Source: Cohnella rhizosphaerae (GTDB lineage: Bacteria; Bacillota; Bacilli; Paenibacillales; Paenibacillaceae). Taken from it: a stretch of 64,000 bases of DNA. A program made the position numbers and the translations under genes. Below, one piece after another: positions 19,495 through 29,665 of this stretch. The stretch is from assembly GCF_029525575.1 (NCBI RefSeq), contig NZ_JAPDIA010000009.1, positions 558,001-622,000 on the forward strand, written 5' to 3'. The notes under the pieces are model-generated. The model was given only the letters and a program-made list of their open reading frames with translations. It ran no database searches and had not been told where the DNA came from. How positions within the stretch are numbered: position 1 is the stretch's first letter; the number at the start of each line of letters is the position of its first letter.

Positions 19495-20596
19495 TTAGCC
19501 TGCCCGAGGCGCCGCAGTCGTCTCATCGCTCTCCACGGACGGGCTTCTGCCGCGCAGCGACATGACGTCCAAGCGCATCCACGCATAGGTCAGCGCGCCG
19601 CATTGCGCCAGCGCAAGGCAGGATACGAGCAGCTCCTGCGGCACGTTCGTCTCGACGTAGGTCCAGCCGAGCGCGAGCAGATTAAGCTTGATCAGCAGCG
19701 TGTGCGCGAAAAACGTAATCAGACTGAACCGGTTGAGCAGCCGATGATGCCGTCTGACCGCATTCCAACGGATGCGCAAGATGCCGTAGAACATGAGCAG
19801 CGAAGCCGGCAGCGTGGAAAAGGCGAGTCTGTAATCCTCGCTCCAGTCCGCCGTCTCCCATAAAAAAGGCCGTCTCCGCCGCAGCCAGCAGCGCCGTGAA
19901 AGCGAGCAGCGGCCGAACGGGCAGCCGTTTGAACGCGTCCTCATGCCTCGCCAGCAGCACGCCCGTACCGACGAAGACGAGTCCGAAGCCGCCGTAGTTG
20001 ACGAGCGCCTTCGCCGCCACGTGCGCGCCTTCGGTGACGAACAAGGCGGGCCAGGCGGCTCTGACCAGCCCGCCCGGCGTGCCGGCAAGGCACGCTGCCG
20101 CAGCGAATGCGGTCGCGGCGACACCGATCAATAGCCGCTCGCGTCCGCCCGAGACGAGGGCATAGGAGACGATCGAGCCGAAGATAAGCGGCGGGATGAA
20201 CCAAAGCTGCTGGTACGCGCCTTCGATAAAAATCCGGAGCGCGATCTTTTGTCCCAAAGCGAGCATACCGCTTGCGCTCGTATCGCCGTGCAGCATCGCG
20301 CCTGCGATCTGACGCCCCGTGTTGAGCAGGCACAACAGCCCGTACGCGATCGCGATCCGCGAGACATACCTTCGCACATAAGCCCCGGCATTCGCCGCAT
20401 GGGTCCAGCCTTGATAAGCGAGAAAGCCGGCGATCAAATAGAAGCCCGGCACGAGCGTGCCGAGCGACAGGCCGGCGAACGACAGCTGGCGGTTGTCCAG
20501 CGTCGCCATGAACGGAATGATCAGCCCGTGGGAAAAGACGACGAGCACGCAGCCGAGCGCCTTGAACAGCGTGATGCCGGGATAGTAGCTACGCAT
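19495..20596 (-). CDS. Multi-pass acyltransferase 3 family protein, frameshifted
   Basis: An integral membrane protein of about 366 residues in the acyltransferase 3 fold. The start, MRSYYPGITLFKALGCVLVVFSHG, has the family's His near the end of helix 1 (VVFSHG), and about ten hydrophobic helices follow (LWFIPPLIFGSIVSYALV). These proteins transfer acyl groups to extracytoplasmic carbohydrates or lipids. The A6 run at 19862-19867 breaks the frame; with five As, ETAFLWETADWSEDYRLAF continues to the C-terminus. Its ATG overlaps the stop of the acyl-CoA ligase by eight bases, so the two are translationally coupled and probably act on the same substrate. Confidence 0.78.
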
Positions 20597-22375
20597 TGCG
20601 CCTGTTCTCCGCGGGCGCTTCGAGCTGCGCGAGCGCCAGCCCTCGCACGTCCGCGACCGCGATTTTTCCCGTCGGCGACATCGGCAGGTACGGCACGACA
20701 ACGATAAACGCGGGAATTTTGAAGGCGGACAGCATGCCGCCCAGATCGTGCCTGATCTTGTCGGCGAGGAGGACGGCATCGCGGCCGGGAACGACGCAGG
20801 CGCACGCCTGCTCGCCGTATTTGTCGTCCGGCACGCCGACGACGAACGCCGATTCGATGCCGGGGGAGCTTCAGCAGCGCCTGCTCGATCTCGACCGGCG
20901 AGATTTTCTCGCCGCCCCGGGAGATGATGCGTTTGATCCGCCCGGCGACGATCAGATGGCCGTTCGCGTCCAGGCAGCCGAGGTCGCCGGAGCGGAACCA
21001 GCCGTCCGCCGAAGGACCCGCATCCTCCGCGCCAGACGGTCCGGCATAACGCATGACCCGGTGGCTTCGGATGCATATCTCGCCTTGTTCGCCTACGGCC
21101 ATCCGGACGCCAGTCGCCGGATCTACGATCGCCACCTCGACGTTTTTGTCCACTTTGCCCGCCAGACTGTGCTCGCAAGCGATGAATTGCTCCAGTCGGA
21201 TGAACCCGCTCACCAGACGCGATTGCATGAACAGGCCGTACAGCGGCGACAAGAGCGGATGCGGCTTGCGATCCGTCACGCATACGCCGTTCGCGACGGC
21301 GCCGGCTTCGGTCGAGCCGTAGCTGACCATAAAAAAAGTAAATATGCAGCTCGCGCGTAATGCGCTCGAGCACGCGGCGGTCGACGGCGGATGACGTGAA
21401 GACGAGCCCGAGCAGGCAGCGCAGGTCGTGCTTGTCCCTTGCCTCGGACGAGAGCATCTGCTCGATCATGAACGGCGTGCCGATGAGGACCCGGCATTTG
21501 TAGCGTTCGACGAAGGCGAGGGCGCTGCTTGGGCTGTAGTGGCTGAGCAGGACGATGCGGATCGAACACGCCTTCAAGGCGGTGAAAAGCGTGCCGAATC
21601 CGCCCATGTGGTACAGCGGCAGCAGGCTCATGACGCACAGTCTGCGCGTCAGACGATCCGTTATGCGCATAAGCGCGGCGGAGGCGAGGCTTGTCCGCTT
21701 GGGCGAGCGGGCGGCGGGTAAAAACGATGCGGTGGAGCGAAGCACGCCTTTGGGTTTGCCGGAGGTGCCGGACGTATACAGGAGGACGAGCGGGTCGCGG
21801 ACGTGGCGACCGGCCGCCGCGTCGCGGAACGCGTCGGGCCCGGCCTGCGACGCTTCGTCGGCCAGCTCGGCATAGGCGCGGAACGGCGCGCGAAGCTCCG
21901 CCCGGTCCGCCAGCGCGAATAAATGCGCCGGCACGGGGCAGTCGGCTTCGTCGCCATGCATGCCTCCCTTTTCAGCGAGCAGCTCGGCCACCATCGTCAC
22001 GTACGATTGTCGCTGGCCCTCTTTGTCCAGCAGCAAGGCGGCCGGCTTGCAGTCGGCGAGGAGCGCGCGCAGCTCTTCTTTTTTGCTGTATGTATTGAGC
22101 GGTACGGCGACGGCCCCGATGCAGGCGGAGGCGAAGATGAGAAGCACCAGCTCGATGCGTCCCTGCATGAGCAGCGCCACTCTGTCTCCCGGCTGAATAC
22201 CGAGCGCCAGCATGCCTTCGGACAACCGTCGGACCTCCTCCCAGATCGTCCGCCAAGTATAATGTTGATCGAAGCCCGGAAAGCTGAACGCGATATCGTC
22301 CGGCGATCGTCGGGCGCGGTTGCGCAGCATTTCCGGAACCGTGTCGAGCGGCATCGTCCATGCCCTGTCCTGCAT
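20589..22375 (-). CDS. AMP-forming acyl-CoA synthetase/ligase, frameshifted
   Basis: An ANL-superfamily ligase of about 595 residues that activates a carboxylic acid as acyl-AMP and then a thioester. It shows the P-loop motif LLYTSGTSGKPKG, the adenine motif YGSTEAG, WFRSGDLG with the ribose-binding Asp, GRIKRIISRGGEKISP at the hinge, and the catalytic Lys in SPTGKIAVAD. ATG 22375 follows AAGGAGG. Two slips break it: A7 at 21331-21337 on the plus strand, and G5 at about 20862-20866. The acid is unknown. The overlapping acyltransferase and the absence of an acyl carrier protein suggest it makes a CoA ester for a membrane acylation step. Confidence 0.85.
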
Positions 22376-22576
22376 CGGGCATCCTCCTTATCGATTATGA
22401 TACATTTAGTATACATAACGATACATAGTGTTGATATAGGAAAATGGACGAATCGCCGGCATCCGACTTTATTTCCCGGGAAACGATCGAATGCGACATC
22501 AAGCCCGAACGGGCAATCCCGCAACGGCGCCGAATCCGGCCTGTAGAGGCAGGCGAGGGGTCAGGCAGGCGAGAGG

Positions 22577-23509
22577 TCAGGCATGCGACGTTCGGCTTCG
22601 AAGGGTCGAAGGGGAAACGCCGCGATAGCTTTTAAACAGTCTGCTGAAATAGTAAATATCGCTGAAGCCGTGCTCGAGCGCGATCTCCGAGATCGTCTTG
22701 CTCGTATAGCGCAGGTCCTGTTCGCAGCGGCCGATCCGCACGAAGTTCACGTAGTCGGTGACCGAACGGCTGGTGAGCTCCTTGAAAACGCGGCTGAAAT
22801 GATAGCGGCTCATGCCGGCGATGCCGGCCAGCGTCTCTACGTCGAGGCGCTTGGCGTAGTTGGCTTCGATATGCTGCAGCACGGGCTCGATGCGGGTCAG
22901 CCGCCGGATGCGGGAAGCCAGCTCGCCTTCGGGCATGCGCTTGGCGACATGTCCGCGCAGCATAGCCGCGAGCAGCCGGTAGAGGCAGGACTTCACCGAG
23001 AGCTCGTAGGCGATATCCTTTTTCTGAAACTCTTCGATCAGCTCGTCCAGACTCTCCTTGATGGCGACGTCGCCGTCGATCCGGTTCGCGAAGCGGATGC
23101 GGGAGCGCACGATCGGCGTGATGAACTTCGTCTCCGCCGAATCCAGCCGGTGGCTGTGCAGCAGATCGGGATCGAAGATGACCGCATAATAAGCCAAACG
23201 GTCGGACATGCATACGCCTTGATGAAGATCCGCGCAGTTCACGACGATCAGGTCTCCCGGACCGACGTCGTAGACGTCGGCGTTGCACGTGATGCGCGCC
23301 GCGCCTTCGATGATATATAGAAATTCCATATGCTCGTGCCAGTGGGGATAAAAGGCGGGCGTGCCCGCTCGCTCGAGCCGGCAAAGATGGATCTTGAGCG
23401 GGAATTGCGGATCGGGCATATCCATCGGCTCCAGCAGATCGGGATTTCGTTCCACGCGGCGGCACCTCCGTATCGCACAATCGTACAAATCGCCAGCATA
23501 GCTATTCAT
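22577..23509 (-). CDS. AraC-family regulator with cupin sensor
   Basis: A 310-residue regulator. The N-terminal cupin has PHWHEHMEFLYIIEGAARI, typical of sugar-sensing AraC proteins. The C-terminal double helix-turn-helix carries VETLAGIAGMSRYHFSRVFK and ISEIALEHGFSDIYYFSRLF with the closing GVSPSTLR. ATG 23509 follows AAAGGAG. It is divergent from the dehydrogenase/isomerase operon at 23572, with only 62 bp between starts, so it most likely controls that operon and itself. Confidence 0.9.
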   Translation of the reverse strand: MNSYAGDLYDCAIRRCRRVERNPDLLEPMDMPDPQFPLKIHLCRLERAGTPAFYPHWHEHMEFLYIIEGAARITCNADVYDVGPGDLIVVNCADLHQGVCMSDRLAYYAVIFDPDLLHSHRLDSAETKFITPIVRSRIRFANRIDGDVAIKESLDELIEEFQKKDIAYELSVKSCLYRLLAAMLRGHVAKRMPEGELASRIRRLTRIEPVLQHIEANYAKRLDVETLAGIAGMSRYHFSRVFKELTSRSVTDYVNFVRIGRCEQDLRYTSKTISEIALEHGFSDIYYFSRLFKSYRGVSPSTLRSRTSHA

Positions 23510-23571
23510 GGCTGGTCGTCTCCTTTCATTTTATAGTACAGGTAGACAAATGAGTAGAGGGAGGCATTACC

Positions 23572-24636
23572 TTGAAAAAGCTTGGCATCGGCGTCATCGG
23601 CACGGGCTCGATCTCCGAATCGCACATGAACGCTTACGCGGCCAACGAGAACGCGGCGATCGTCGCGGTCTGCGACCTGAACCGGGAGCGCGCGGGCAAG
23701 GCGGCGGAGAAGTACGGCGCTTCGAGCGTCTATACGGATTATCATGATCTGCTGGCGAATCCCGAAGTGGAAGCGGTCAGTATTTGCACGTGGAACCATA
23801 CGCACGCGGAGATCGCGATCGCCGCCGTGAAGGCGGGCAAGCATGTGCTCGTGGAAAAGCCGCTCAGCATGACGGTTGAAGAAGCCGAAGCCGTACGCGA
23901 CGCGGTCCGTTCGACCGACCGCATCCTGCAGGTCGGCTTCGTGCGCCGCTACGACGCGAACGCCCAGCTGGCCAAGCGTTTCACGGAGCAGGGCGAGTTC
24001 GGCGAGCTCTATTATGCAAAAGCGTCCTTGATCCGTCGTCTCGGCAATCCGGGCGGCTGGTTCGCGGACAAGGAACGTTCGGGCGGCGGCCCGCTGATCG
24101 ACATCGGCGTGCACGTCATCGATCTGTCCTGGTACTTGATGGGGCGTCCGAAGGTGAAGTCGGTCAGCGGCAACGTTTACAACAAGCTCGGCAACCGTTC
24201 GAACGTCAAGGGGCTGTCCTTCTACCAGGCGGCCGACTACGACGCTTCGCGCAACACGGTCGAGGATCTGGCGAACGCGCTCATCCGATTCGAGAACGGC
24301 GCGTCCCTGCTCGTCGAAGTCAGCTACGCGCTGCATGCCAAGAGCGACGAGTCCGCGGTCCGGCTGTACGGCACGAAGGGCGGCTTCGAGATCGATCCGG
24401 AGCTCGCGATCGTCTCGGAGCGGCATGACACGATCCTGAACGTGACGCCGCAGGTCGACAGCTTGAAGTTCAACTTCCAGCAAGCGTTCCAGTCGGAGAT
24501 CGACAGCTTTGTCGCTTCGGCGACCACGGGCACGGAGCCGCTGAGCCCGGTCGAGGACGGTCTGACGATGATGCGGATTCTGCGCGCGATCTACGAGTCG
24601 GCGGAGCAGGGCAAAGAGATCGAGCTGCAATCATAA
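23572..24636 (+). CDS. Gfo/Idh/MocA family oxidoreductase
   Basis: A 354-residue NAD(P)-dependent sugar dehydrogenase. The Rossmann motif is IGVIGTGSISESH, the substrate-domain signature is the catalytic Lys in HVLVEKPLS, and ERSGGGPLIDIGVHVIDL carries the active-site Asp and His. TTG 23572 follows AGGGAGG. It is the first gene of a three-gene unit with two TIM-barrel isomerases, an arrangement typical of cyclitol or uncommon hexose breakdown, in which a hydroxyl is oxidised to a keto group and then isomerised. The substrate cannot be read. Confidence 0.9.
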   Translation: MKKLGIGVIGTGSISESHMNAYAANENAAIVAVCDLNRERAGKAAEKYGASSVYTDYHDLLANPEVEAVSICTWNHTHAEIAIAAVKAGKHVLVEKPLSMTVEEAEAVRDAVRSTDRILQVGFVRRYDANAQLAKRFTEQGEFGELYYAKASLIRRLGNPGGWFADKERSGGGPLIDIGVHVIDLSWYLMGRPKVKSVSGNVYNKLGNRSNVKGLSFYQAADYDASRNTVEDLANALIRFENGASLLVEVSYALHAKSDESAVRLYGTKGGFEIDPELAIVSERHDTILNVTPQVDSLKFNFQQAFQSEIDSFVASATTGTEPLSPVEDGLTMMRILRAIYESAEQGKEIELQS

Positions 24637-24665
24637 AAGCAGGGGAAATAAAGGAGCGATCGGGA

Positions 24666-25520
24666 ATGAAGCTGGGACTGAGCACGTATAGCTTGTACCG
24701 CGCGATCGAATCGGGCGAGCTGACGGTGACGGGCGCGATCGACTGGATGGCGGAGCAGGGCTGCGAGCACGTCGAGATCGTGCCGATCGGCTTCGACATC
24801 CGGACGCCCGGATTGATCGAAGAGATCGTGTCGCGCGCGGCGGACAGAGGGCTCGACATCTCGAACTACGCGGTCGGCGCGAACTTCGCGGTCGACGACG
24901 ACGAGGCGTACGAAGCGGAGATCGCGCGCGTCAAAGGCGAAGTCGACATCGCGCGTGCGCTCGGCGCGAAGAAGATGCGCCATGACGTGGCCTCCCGGCA
25001 GGGCGCGACGGTCGGACAGTTCTGGCGCGAGCTGCCGCGGCTTGCGGATGCTTGCCGCCGCATCGCCGAATACGCGGCATCGGCCGGCGTCGTGACGAGC
25101 GTTGAAAATCACGGCTACTACATGCAGTCGAGCGAGCGGGTGCTCGGCCTGCTGGCGGAGACGAACCACCCGAACTTCCGCCTGACGCTCGACGTCGGCA
25201 ACTATATGTGCCTGGACGAGGACCCGGCGGCTGCCGTCAAGCGGTCGATCGGCGAAGCTTCGATCGTGCATTTGAAAGATTTTTATTTGCGGCGGGGCGA
25301 CCAGGATCCGGGCGAGGGCTGGTTCAAGACGGCGTCCGGCAACTACCTGCGCGGCGCGATCTTCGGACAGGGCGACATCGATGTGCGCGAGGTGCTGCGC
25401 GTCGTGAAGGCATCCGGCTACGACGGCTATCTGTCGCTGGAGTTCGAGGGCATGGAAGAGTGCAAGCAGGGCTCGCGCATCGGCCTGGCGAACGCGCGGC
25501 GCATCTGGTCGGAAGTATAG
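24666..25520 (+). CDS. Sugar phosphate isomerase/epimerase (AP endonuclease 2-like TIM barrel)
   Basis: A 284-residue TIM barrel of the xylose isomerase-like superfamily. It shows GCEHVEIVPIGFD early, VENHGYYMQSSE with a metal-binding Glu, LTLDVGNYMCLDEDP with metal-binding Asp, IVHLKDFYLRRGD with His, and YLSLEFEGMEE near the end. Members isomerise or epimerise keto-sugars or dehydrate inosose. It starts 29 bp after the dehydrogenase and shares its promoter. Confidence 0.88.
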   Translation: MKLGLSTYSLYRAIESGELTVTGAIDWMAEQGCEHVEIVPIGFDIRTPGLIEEIVSRAADRGLDISNYAVGANFAVDDDEAYEAEIARVKGEVDIARALGAKKMRHDVASRQGATVGQFWRELPRLADACRRIAEYAASAGVVTSVENHGYYMQSSERVLGLLAETNHPNFRLTLDVGNYMCLDEDPAAAVKRSIGEASIVHLKDFYLRRGDQDPGEGWFKTASGNYLRGAIFGQGDIDVREVLRVVKASGYDGYLSLEFEGMEECKQGSRIGLANARRIWSEV

Positions 25521-25532
25521 ACGGAAGTACAG

Positions 25533-25577
25533 GATAGAAGCCTAGGACAGAAGCCTAGGACAGAAGCCTAGGACAGT
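25533..25577 (+). repeat. 13-bp tandem repeat between the two isomerase genes
   Basis: Three to four head-to-tail copies of GGACAGAAGCCTA (first copy with one change), directly after the stop of the first isomerase. No hairpin or coding role is evident; slippage duplication is the simplest reading. Confidence 0.75.
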
Positions 25578-25632
25578 GAGGCATAGATCATCAAGGGAAT
25601 GGCAGCATGAACGGGGAAGGGGACATATACGC

Positions 25633-26511
25633 ATGGTGCAAATCGCGAATCCGATCGGCGTCATCGTCGACAGCTTCCGGGTCGGCGTGCGCGACGGACT
25701 GGTGAAGGCGAAGGAGATCGGCGCCGAAGGCGTGCAGATCTACGCGGTGGAAGGCGAGATGGATCCGGATAAACTGGATGCGGCTGCGAGAGCCGAGCTG
25801 CGCGCATACGTAGAGTCGCTCGGCCTGCGCATCTCCGCGCTGGTCGGGGATCTCGCGGGACACGGCTTTCAGGACCGGCGCGAGAACGGCTGGAAGGTCG
25901 AGAAGTCCAAGCGGATCCTCGACCTGGCGCTCGACCTCGGCACGAACGTGGTCACGACGCATATCGGGATCGTGCCCGAGGACGAGACGAGCGACGTGTA
26001 CGCCGCGATGCGCGACGCGGTCGAAGCGCTCGGCCAATACGCGAGCGAGCGGGGCGCCTTTTTCGCGATCGAGACCGGTCCCGAGACTTCGGCGCGCCTG
26101 AAGAGCTTCCTCGACAAGATGAGCACGAAGGGCGTGTCGGTCAACTTCGATCCGGCCAACATGGTCATGGTGACCGGCGACGACCCGGTGCAAGGCGTCT
26201 ACAACCTCCGCGAGTATATCGTGCACACGCACGCCAAGGACGGCATCCGGCTGCAGGAGACCGATCCCCGCAATATCTACGGCGCGCTCGGCTACGAGGC
26301 GATGTCGCACGAGAAGCTGGCGGAGCAGGGCGAGTCCGGCGAGTACTTCCGCGAGGTGCCGCTCGGCGAAGGCGGCGTGGACTGGCCCGCATACCTTCAG
26401 GCGTTGAAGGATATCGGCTACGAAGGCTTCCTGACGATCGAGCGCGAGGTCGGCGCGAGCCCGGAGCGGGATATCAAGCTGGCGGTCGATTTTCTTCGCA
26501 AGTTCAGGTAA
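25633..26511 (+). CDS. Second sugar phosphate isomerase/epimerase
   Basis: A 292-residue TIM-barrel isomerase with VQIYAVEGEMD, TTHIGIVPEDE, FAIETGPETS (metal Glu), VNFDPANMVM (metal Asp), YIVHTHAKDGI (His) and FLTIEREVG. ATG 25633 follows AAGGGGAC; an upstream in-frame ATG at 25576 would add 19 low-complexity residues read from the repeat flank and is less likely. It is the last gene of the operon opened at 23572 and is followed by a good terminator. It may act on the product of the preceding dehydrogenase. Confidence 0.88.
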   Translation: MVQIANPIGVIVDSFRVGVRDGLVKAKEIGAEGVQIYAVEGEMDPDKLDAAARAELRAYVESLGLRISALVGDLAGHGFQDRRENGWKVEKSKRILDLALDLGTNVVTTHIGIVPEDETSDVYAAMRDAVEALGQYASERGAFFAIETGPETSARLKSFLDKMSTKGVSVNFDPANMVMVTGDDPVQGVYNLREYIVHTHAKDGIRLQETDPRNIYGALGYEAMSHEKLAEQGESGEYFREVPLGEGGVDWPAYLQALKDIGYEGFLTIEREVGASPERDIKLAVDFLRKFR

Positions 26512-26581
26512 TTTCGTTGTTGTTTCGATCGTGCCGCGATGGTAAGATAATCGCATAGACGCGACACGGACGCAAAGCATG

Positions 26582-26618
26582 CGCCGCTCGGTTCCTACGG
26601 GACCCGGGCGGCGTTTTT
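26582..26618 (+). terminator. Intrinsic terminator of the dehydrogenase/isomerase operon
   Basis: CGCCGCTCGG pairs with CCCGGGCGGCG across a short loop and is followed by TTTTT at 26614-26618. Confidence 0.8.
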
Positions 26619-26644
26619 GCGTTCGGGGCGAGGAGGCGCGAAGG

Positions 26645-27533
26645 TTGAAGCTGGATCACGATCAGTTGTTCAAGACGCTTATTCGAACGTTTTTCAGGGA
26701 ATTCATGGAGCTGTTTTTTCCCGACGTCGCGAAGGAAATCGATTTTTCGCATACGGTGTTTCTGTCGGAGGAAGTGGCGACGGATCTGGCGGGCGGCCGG
26801 AAAGGACGCGTGGATTTGCTCATCGAAACGCGACTGCGGGGCGAGGAGGCGCTGATCATCATTCACGTCGAACCGCAATCCTATTACGAGCCGGCATTTG
26901 CGGAGCGAATGTTTTTGTACGCGTCCAAGCTATACGAGACGCACCGCAGGCGTATCCTGCCGATTGCGGTGTTCAGCCACGGGCGCAAGAGAGCCGAGCC
27001 GGACCGGTTCGGTTGGTCGTTTCCGTTTCTCGACGTTATGCGCTTTCGCTATCTCAGACTGCAGCTCAAACATCGCAATTGGCGGGAGTTCGTCGGATCC
27101 GGCAATCCTGTCGCTGCTGCGCTGCTCAGCAGTTTGGGCTATAATAAAAGCGAATCGCTGCAAGTCAAGCTGGCGTTTTTGCGGATGCTGATCCGGCTGG
27201 AGCTGGATCCGGCGCGGATGGAGCTGTTGGCCGTCTTTTTTCGAATCGTACATCAGGCTCGGACCGGACGAGGAAGAGCTGTTAAAACTTGAAGTCGACC
27301 GTATGAAGCAAGGGGAGGCGAGTCAAGTGGCCAAGATCGTAGAGTGGGAAAACAGCTGGTGGAAGCAAGGCAGGGCCGACGGTCGTGAGGAAGGCCGGGA
27401 AGCGGGGATGGCCGAGAGCCGGCGCGCGATCGCCGCCCGCATGCTCGGCAAAGGCATGGCGCCGGAGCTCATCCAGGATCTGACCGGCTTGCCGATCGAC
27501 GAGATCGAACGGCTGCGCGCCGAGGCTAGATAA
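26645..27533 (+). CDS. Rpn-family (PD-(D/E)XK) putative transposase/nuclease, frameshifted
   Basis: A protein of about 295 residues of the Rpn/YhgA-like group. The N-terminus DHDQLFKTLIRTFFREFMEL is typical; the nuclease core follows with GRVDLLIETR (Asp) and ALIIIHVEPQSYYE (Glu and Gln in the ExK-like position). The C-terminal helices carry the QGRADGREEGREAG type repeat seen across the family. TTG 26645 follows GAGGAGG. A T6 run (27236-27241) breaks the frame; with five Ts, VFFESYIRLGPDEEELLKLE joins the parts. Relatives increase RecA-independent recombination in E. coli; here it is a solitary gene. Confidence 0.8.
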
Positions 27534-27554
27534 GACGCAGACGTAACGCTGTAC

Positions 27555-27594
27555 AGCCGACATGGCGCATGCTTGGGCGCCCTGCCGGCTTTTC
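27555..27594 (+). terminator. Probable terminator after the Rpn gene
   Basis: AGCCG (27555-27559) pairs with CGGCT (27586-27590), with an inner GCGC/GCGC pair, followed by TTTT. Imperfect stem. Confidence 0.4.
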
Positions 27595-27753
27595 GTGCGG
27601 TCTCCCGCCGTACAGAAGACGATTTGCCGAAAACGGGGCGCGCAAGCGCGATCGCCTGCCGTCGCACGGGCTTTCTGTCGCGCGGCGGTTGCGATATCCG
27701 GGTAATAGGAGATAATAAGAGAATCGACAGGGTTCGCAGATGGGAGCGTCGGA

Positions 27754-28869
27754 ATGAGCGCAAGCGCTGAGCAGCCGATCATCCGCTTCGAGCGGGTGAC
27801 CAAATGTTACGAGGACGGGGAGACCGTCCTGAAGGAAGTGAGCTTCGAGATCCGCCGCGGGCAGTTCTACACGCTGCTCGGGCCGTCCGGCTGCGGCAAG
27901 ACGACGATTTTGCGGTTGATCGCGGGATTTCAGGAACCGTCGTCGGGCGAGATTTATTTCGACGGGAAAGTGATCAATCGCGTCCCCGCCAACGAGCGCC
28001 AGGTGAACACGGTGTTCCAGGACTACGCGCTGTTCCCGCATCTCGACGTGTTCGAGAACGTCGCCTTCGGCCTGCGCATCAAGCGCATGAAGCAGGCGGA
28101 CGTCGAGAACAAGGTACTCGAGGCGCTGCGCTTCGTCAACCTGAAGGGCTATGAGAAGCGGCAGATCACCGAGCTGTCCGGCGGCCAGCGGCAGCGGGTG
28201 GCGATCGCGCGTGCGATCGTGAACGAGCCGCAGGTGCTGCTGCTCGACGAGCCGCTGTCGGCGCTCGACCTTAAGCTGCGCACGGAGATGCAGTACGAGC
28301 TGCGCGAGCTGCAGCGGCGGCTCGGCATCACTTTTATTTTCGTCACGCACGACCAGGAGGAAGCGCTGGCGATGTCGGACGAGATCTTCGTCATGAAGGA
28401 AGGCACGATTCAGCAGAGCGGTACGCCGACGGACATTTACGACGAGCCGATCAACCGCTTCGTTGCGGACTTTATCGGAGAGTCGAACATCGTGGCCGGA
28501 CAGATGGTCCGCGACTACGAGGTTCGCTTCGCGGGGCGCACGTTCGAATGCGTGGACGGCGGTTTCCGGCCGGACGAGCCGGTAGAGATCGTCATAAGGC
28601 CCGAGGACCTCGAGATTACGCCCCCCGAGGCGGGCAAGCTGGTCGTGAAGGTCGACTCGCAGCTGTTCCGCGGGGTCCACTACGAGATCATCGGCTACGA
28701 CGACGCGGGCAACGAGTGGATGGTCCATTCGACGAAGCGAGCGACGGTAGGGGACCGCATCGGACTTGGGTTCGATCCGGAGGCGATTCACGTCATGCGC
28801 TTCGGCGAGACCGAGGAAGAGTTCGACCGGCGGCTGCTCGCGTACGAGGAGAGCGCCGATGAACGCTAA
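27754..28869 (+). CDS. potA: Spermidine/putrescine ABC transporter ATP-binding protein
   Basis: A 371-residue ABC ATPase. Walker A is GPSGCGKTT, the Q-loop is TVFQDYALFPHLD, the signature is LSGGQRQRVA, Walker B is VLLLDEPLSALD and the switch His lies in IFVTHDQEEA. A C-terminal TOBE domain (FIGESNIVAG to VVKVDSQLFRG) marks the PotA/CysA/MalK branch. It energises polyamine uptake with the products of the next three genes. All four open frames overlap, so they form a single translationally coupled operon. Confidence 0.92.
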   Translation: MSASAEQPIIRFERVTKCYEDGETVLKEVSFEIRRGQFYTLLGPSGCGKTTILRLIAGFQEPSSGEIYFDGKVINRVPANERQVNTVFQDYALFPHLDVFENVAFGLRIKRMKQADVENKVLEALRFVNLKGYEKRQITELSGGQRQRVAIARAIVNEPQVLLLDEPLSALDLKLRTEMQYELRELQRRLGITFIFVTHDQEEALAMSDEIFVMKEGTIQQSGTPTDIYDEPINRFVADFIGESNIVAGQMVRDYEVRFAGRTFECVDGGFRPDEPVEIVIRPEDLEITPPEAGKLVVKVDSQLFRGVHYEIIGYDDAGNEWMVHSTKRATVGDRIGLGFDPEAIHVMRFGETEEEFDRRLLAYEESADER

Positions 28870-29665
28870 GCGCAACGTCTACCTGGCGCCGTACCTGGCC
28901 TGGATGGCGCTGTTCATCGTCATTCCGATCGCCCTTATCGTCTACGATTCTTTCTTCGACATCGACGGCGGCTTCACGTTCGGCAACTACGAGAAGTTTC
29001 TGACGCCGATCTATCTGAAAATGACCGTCAGCTCGATCTGGTACGCGTTTCTGATCACGGTGTTCTCGCTGCTGATCGCCTATCCCGCGGCCTACGCGCT
29101 GACGAAGATGAAGCACAAGCAGCTGTGGCTGCTCCTGCTCATCCTGCCGAGCTGGGTCAATCTGCTGCTGAAGGTTTACGCCTTCCTCGGCATCTTCGGC
29201 ACGTACGGCTTCGTCAACGGCGCGCTCGAGGCGCTCGGGATCGGCCGCCAGCAGATTCTGTTCACCGACTTCAGCTTCGTGTTCGTGTCGGTGTACATTT
29301 TTATCCCGTTCATGATCCTGCCGGTGTACAACGCGCTCGAGGACCTCAACCCGTCGCTCGTGTTCGCGGCCCGGGATCTCGGGGCGTCCGGCTGGACGAC
29401 GTTCCGCAAGGTCGTGTTCCCGCTCACGCTCGACGGCGTCAAGGCGGGCTGTCAGGCCGTGTTCATCCCCGCGCTGTCGCTGTTCATGATCACGCGGCTC
29501 GTCGCGGGCAACCGGGTCATCACGCTCGGCACGGCGATCGAGCAGCACTTTCTGGTGACGCAGGACTGGGGCATGGGGGCGGCCATCGCCGTGTTCCTGA
29601 TCATCGCCATGGTCGTCATCATGCTGCTGACCGGGACCGGCCAGGCGGGGAGGGTGAGACGATGA
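28859..29665 (+). CDS. potB: Polyamine ABC transporter permease
   Basis: A 268-residue inner-membrane permease with six hydrophobic helices, starting LAPYLAWMALFIVIPIALIV. The conserved coupling helix (EAA-like) reads LVFAARDLGASGWTTFRKVV. ATG 28859 lies inside the end of potA (11-base overlap), and its stop overlaps the potC start (ATGA). It pairs with PotC to form the membrane channel. Confidence 0.92.
   Translation: MNAKRNVYLAPYLAWMALFIVIPIALIVYDSFFDIDGGFTFGNYEKFLTPIYLKMTVSSIWYAFLITVFSLLIAYPAAYALTKMKHKQLWLLLLILPSWVNLLLKVYAFLGIFGTYGFVNGALEALGIGRQQILFTDFSFVFVSVYIFIPFMILPVYNALEDLNPSLVFAARDLGASGWTTFRKVVFPLTLDGVKAGCQAVFIPALSLFMITRLVAGNRVITLGTAIEQHFLVTQDWGMGAAIAVFLIIAMVVIMLLTGTGQAGRVRR

Noticed and set aside
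22390..22440. ATACAT-type repeats upstream of the acyl-CoA ligase as a TetR operator
   Set aside because: The repeats are AT-rich and imperfect and no TetR gene is nearby; promoter composition explains them.
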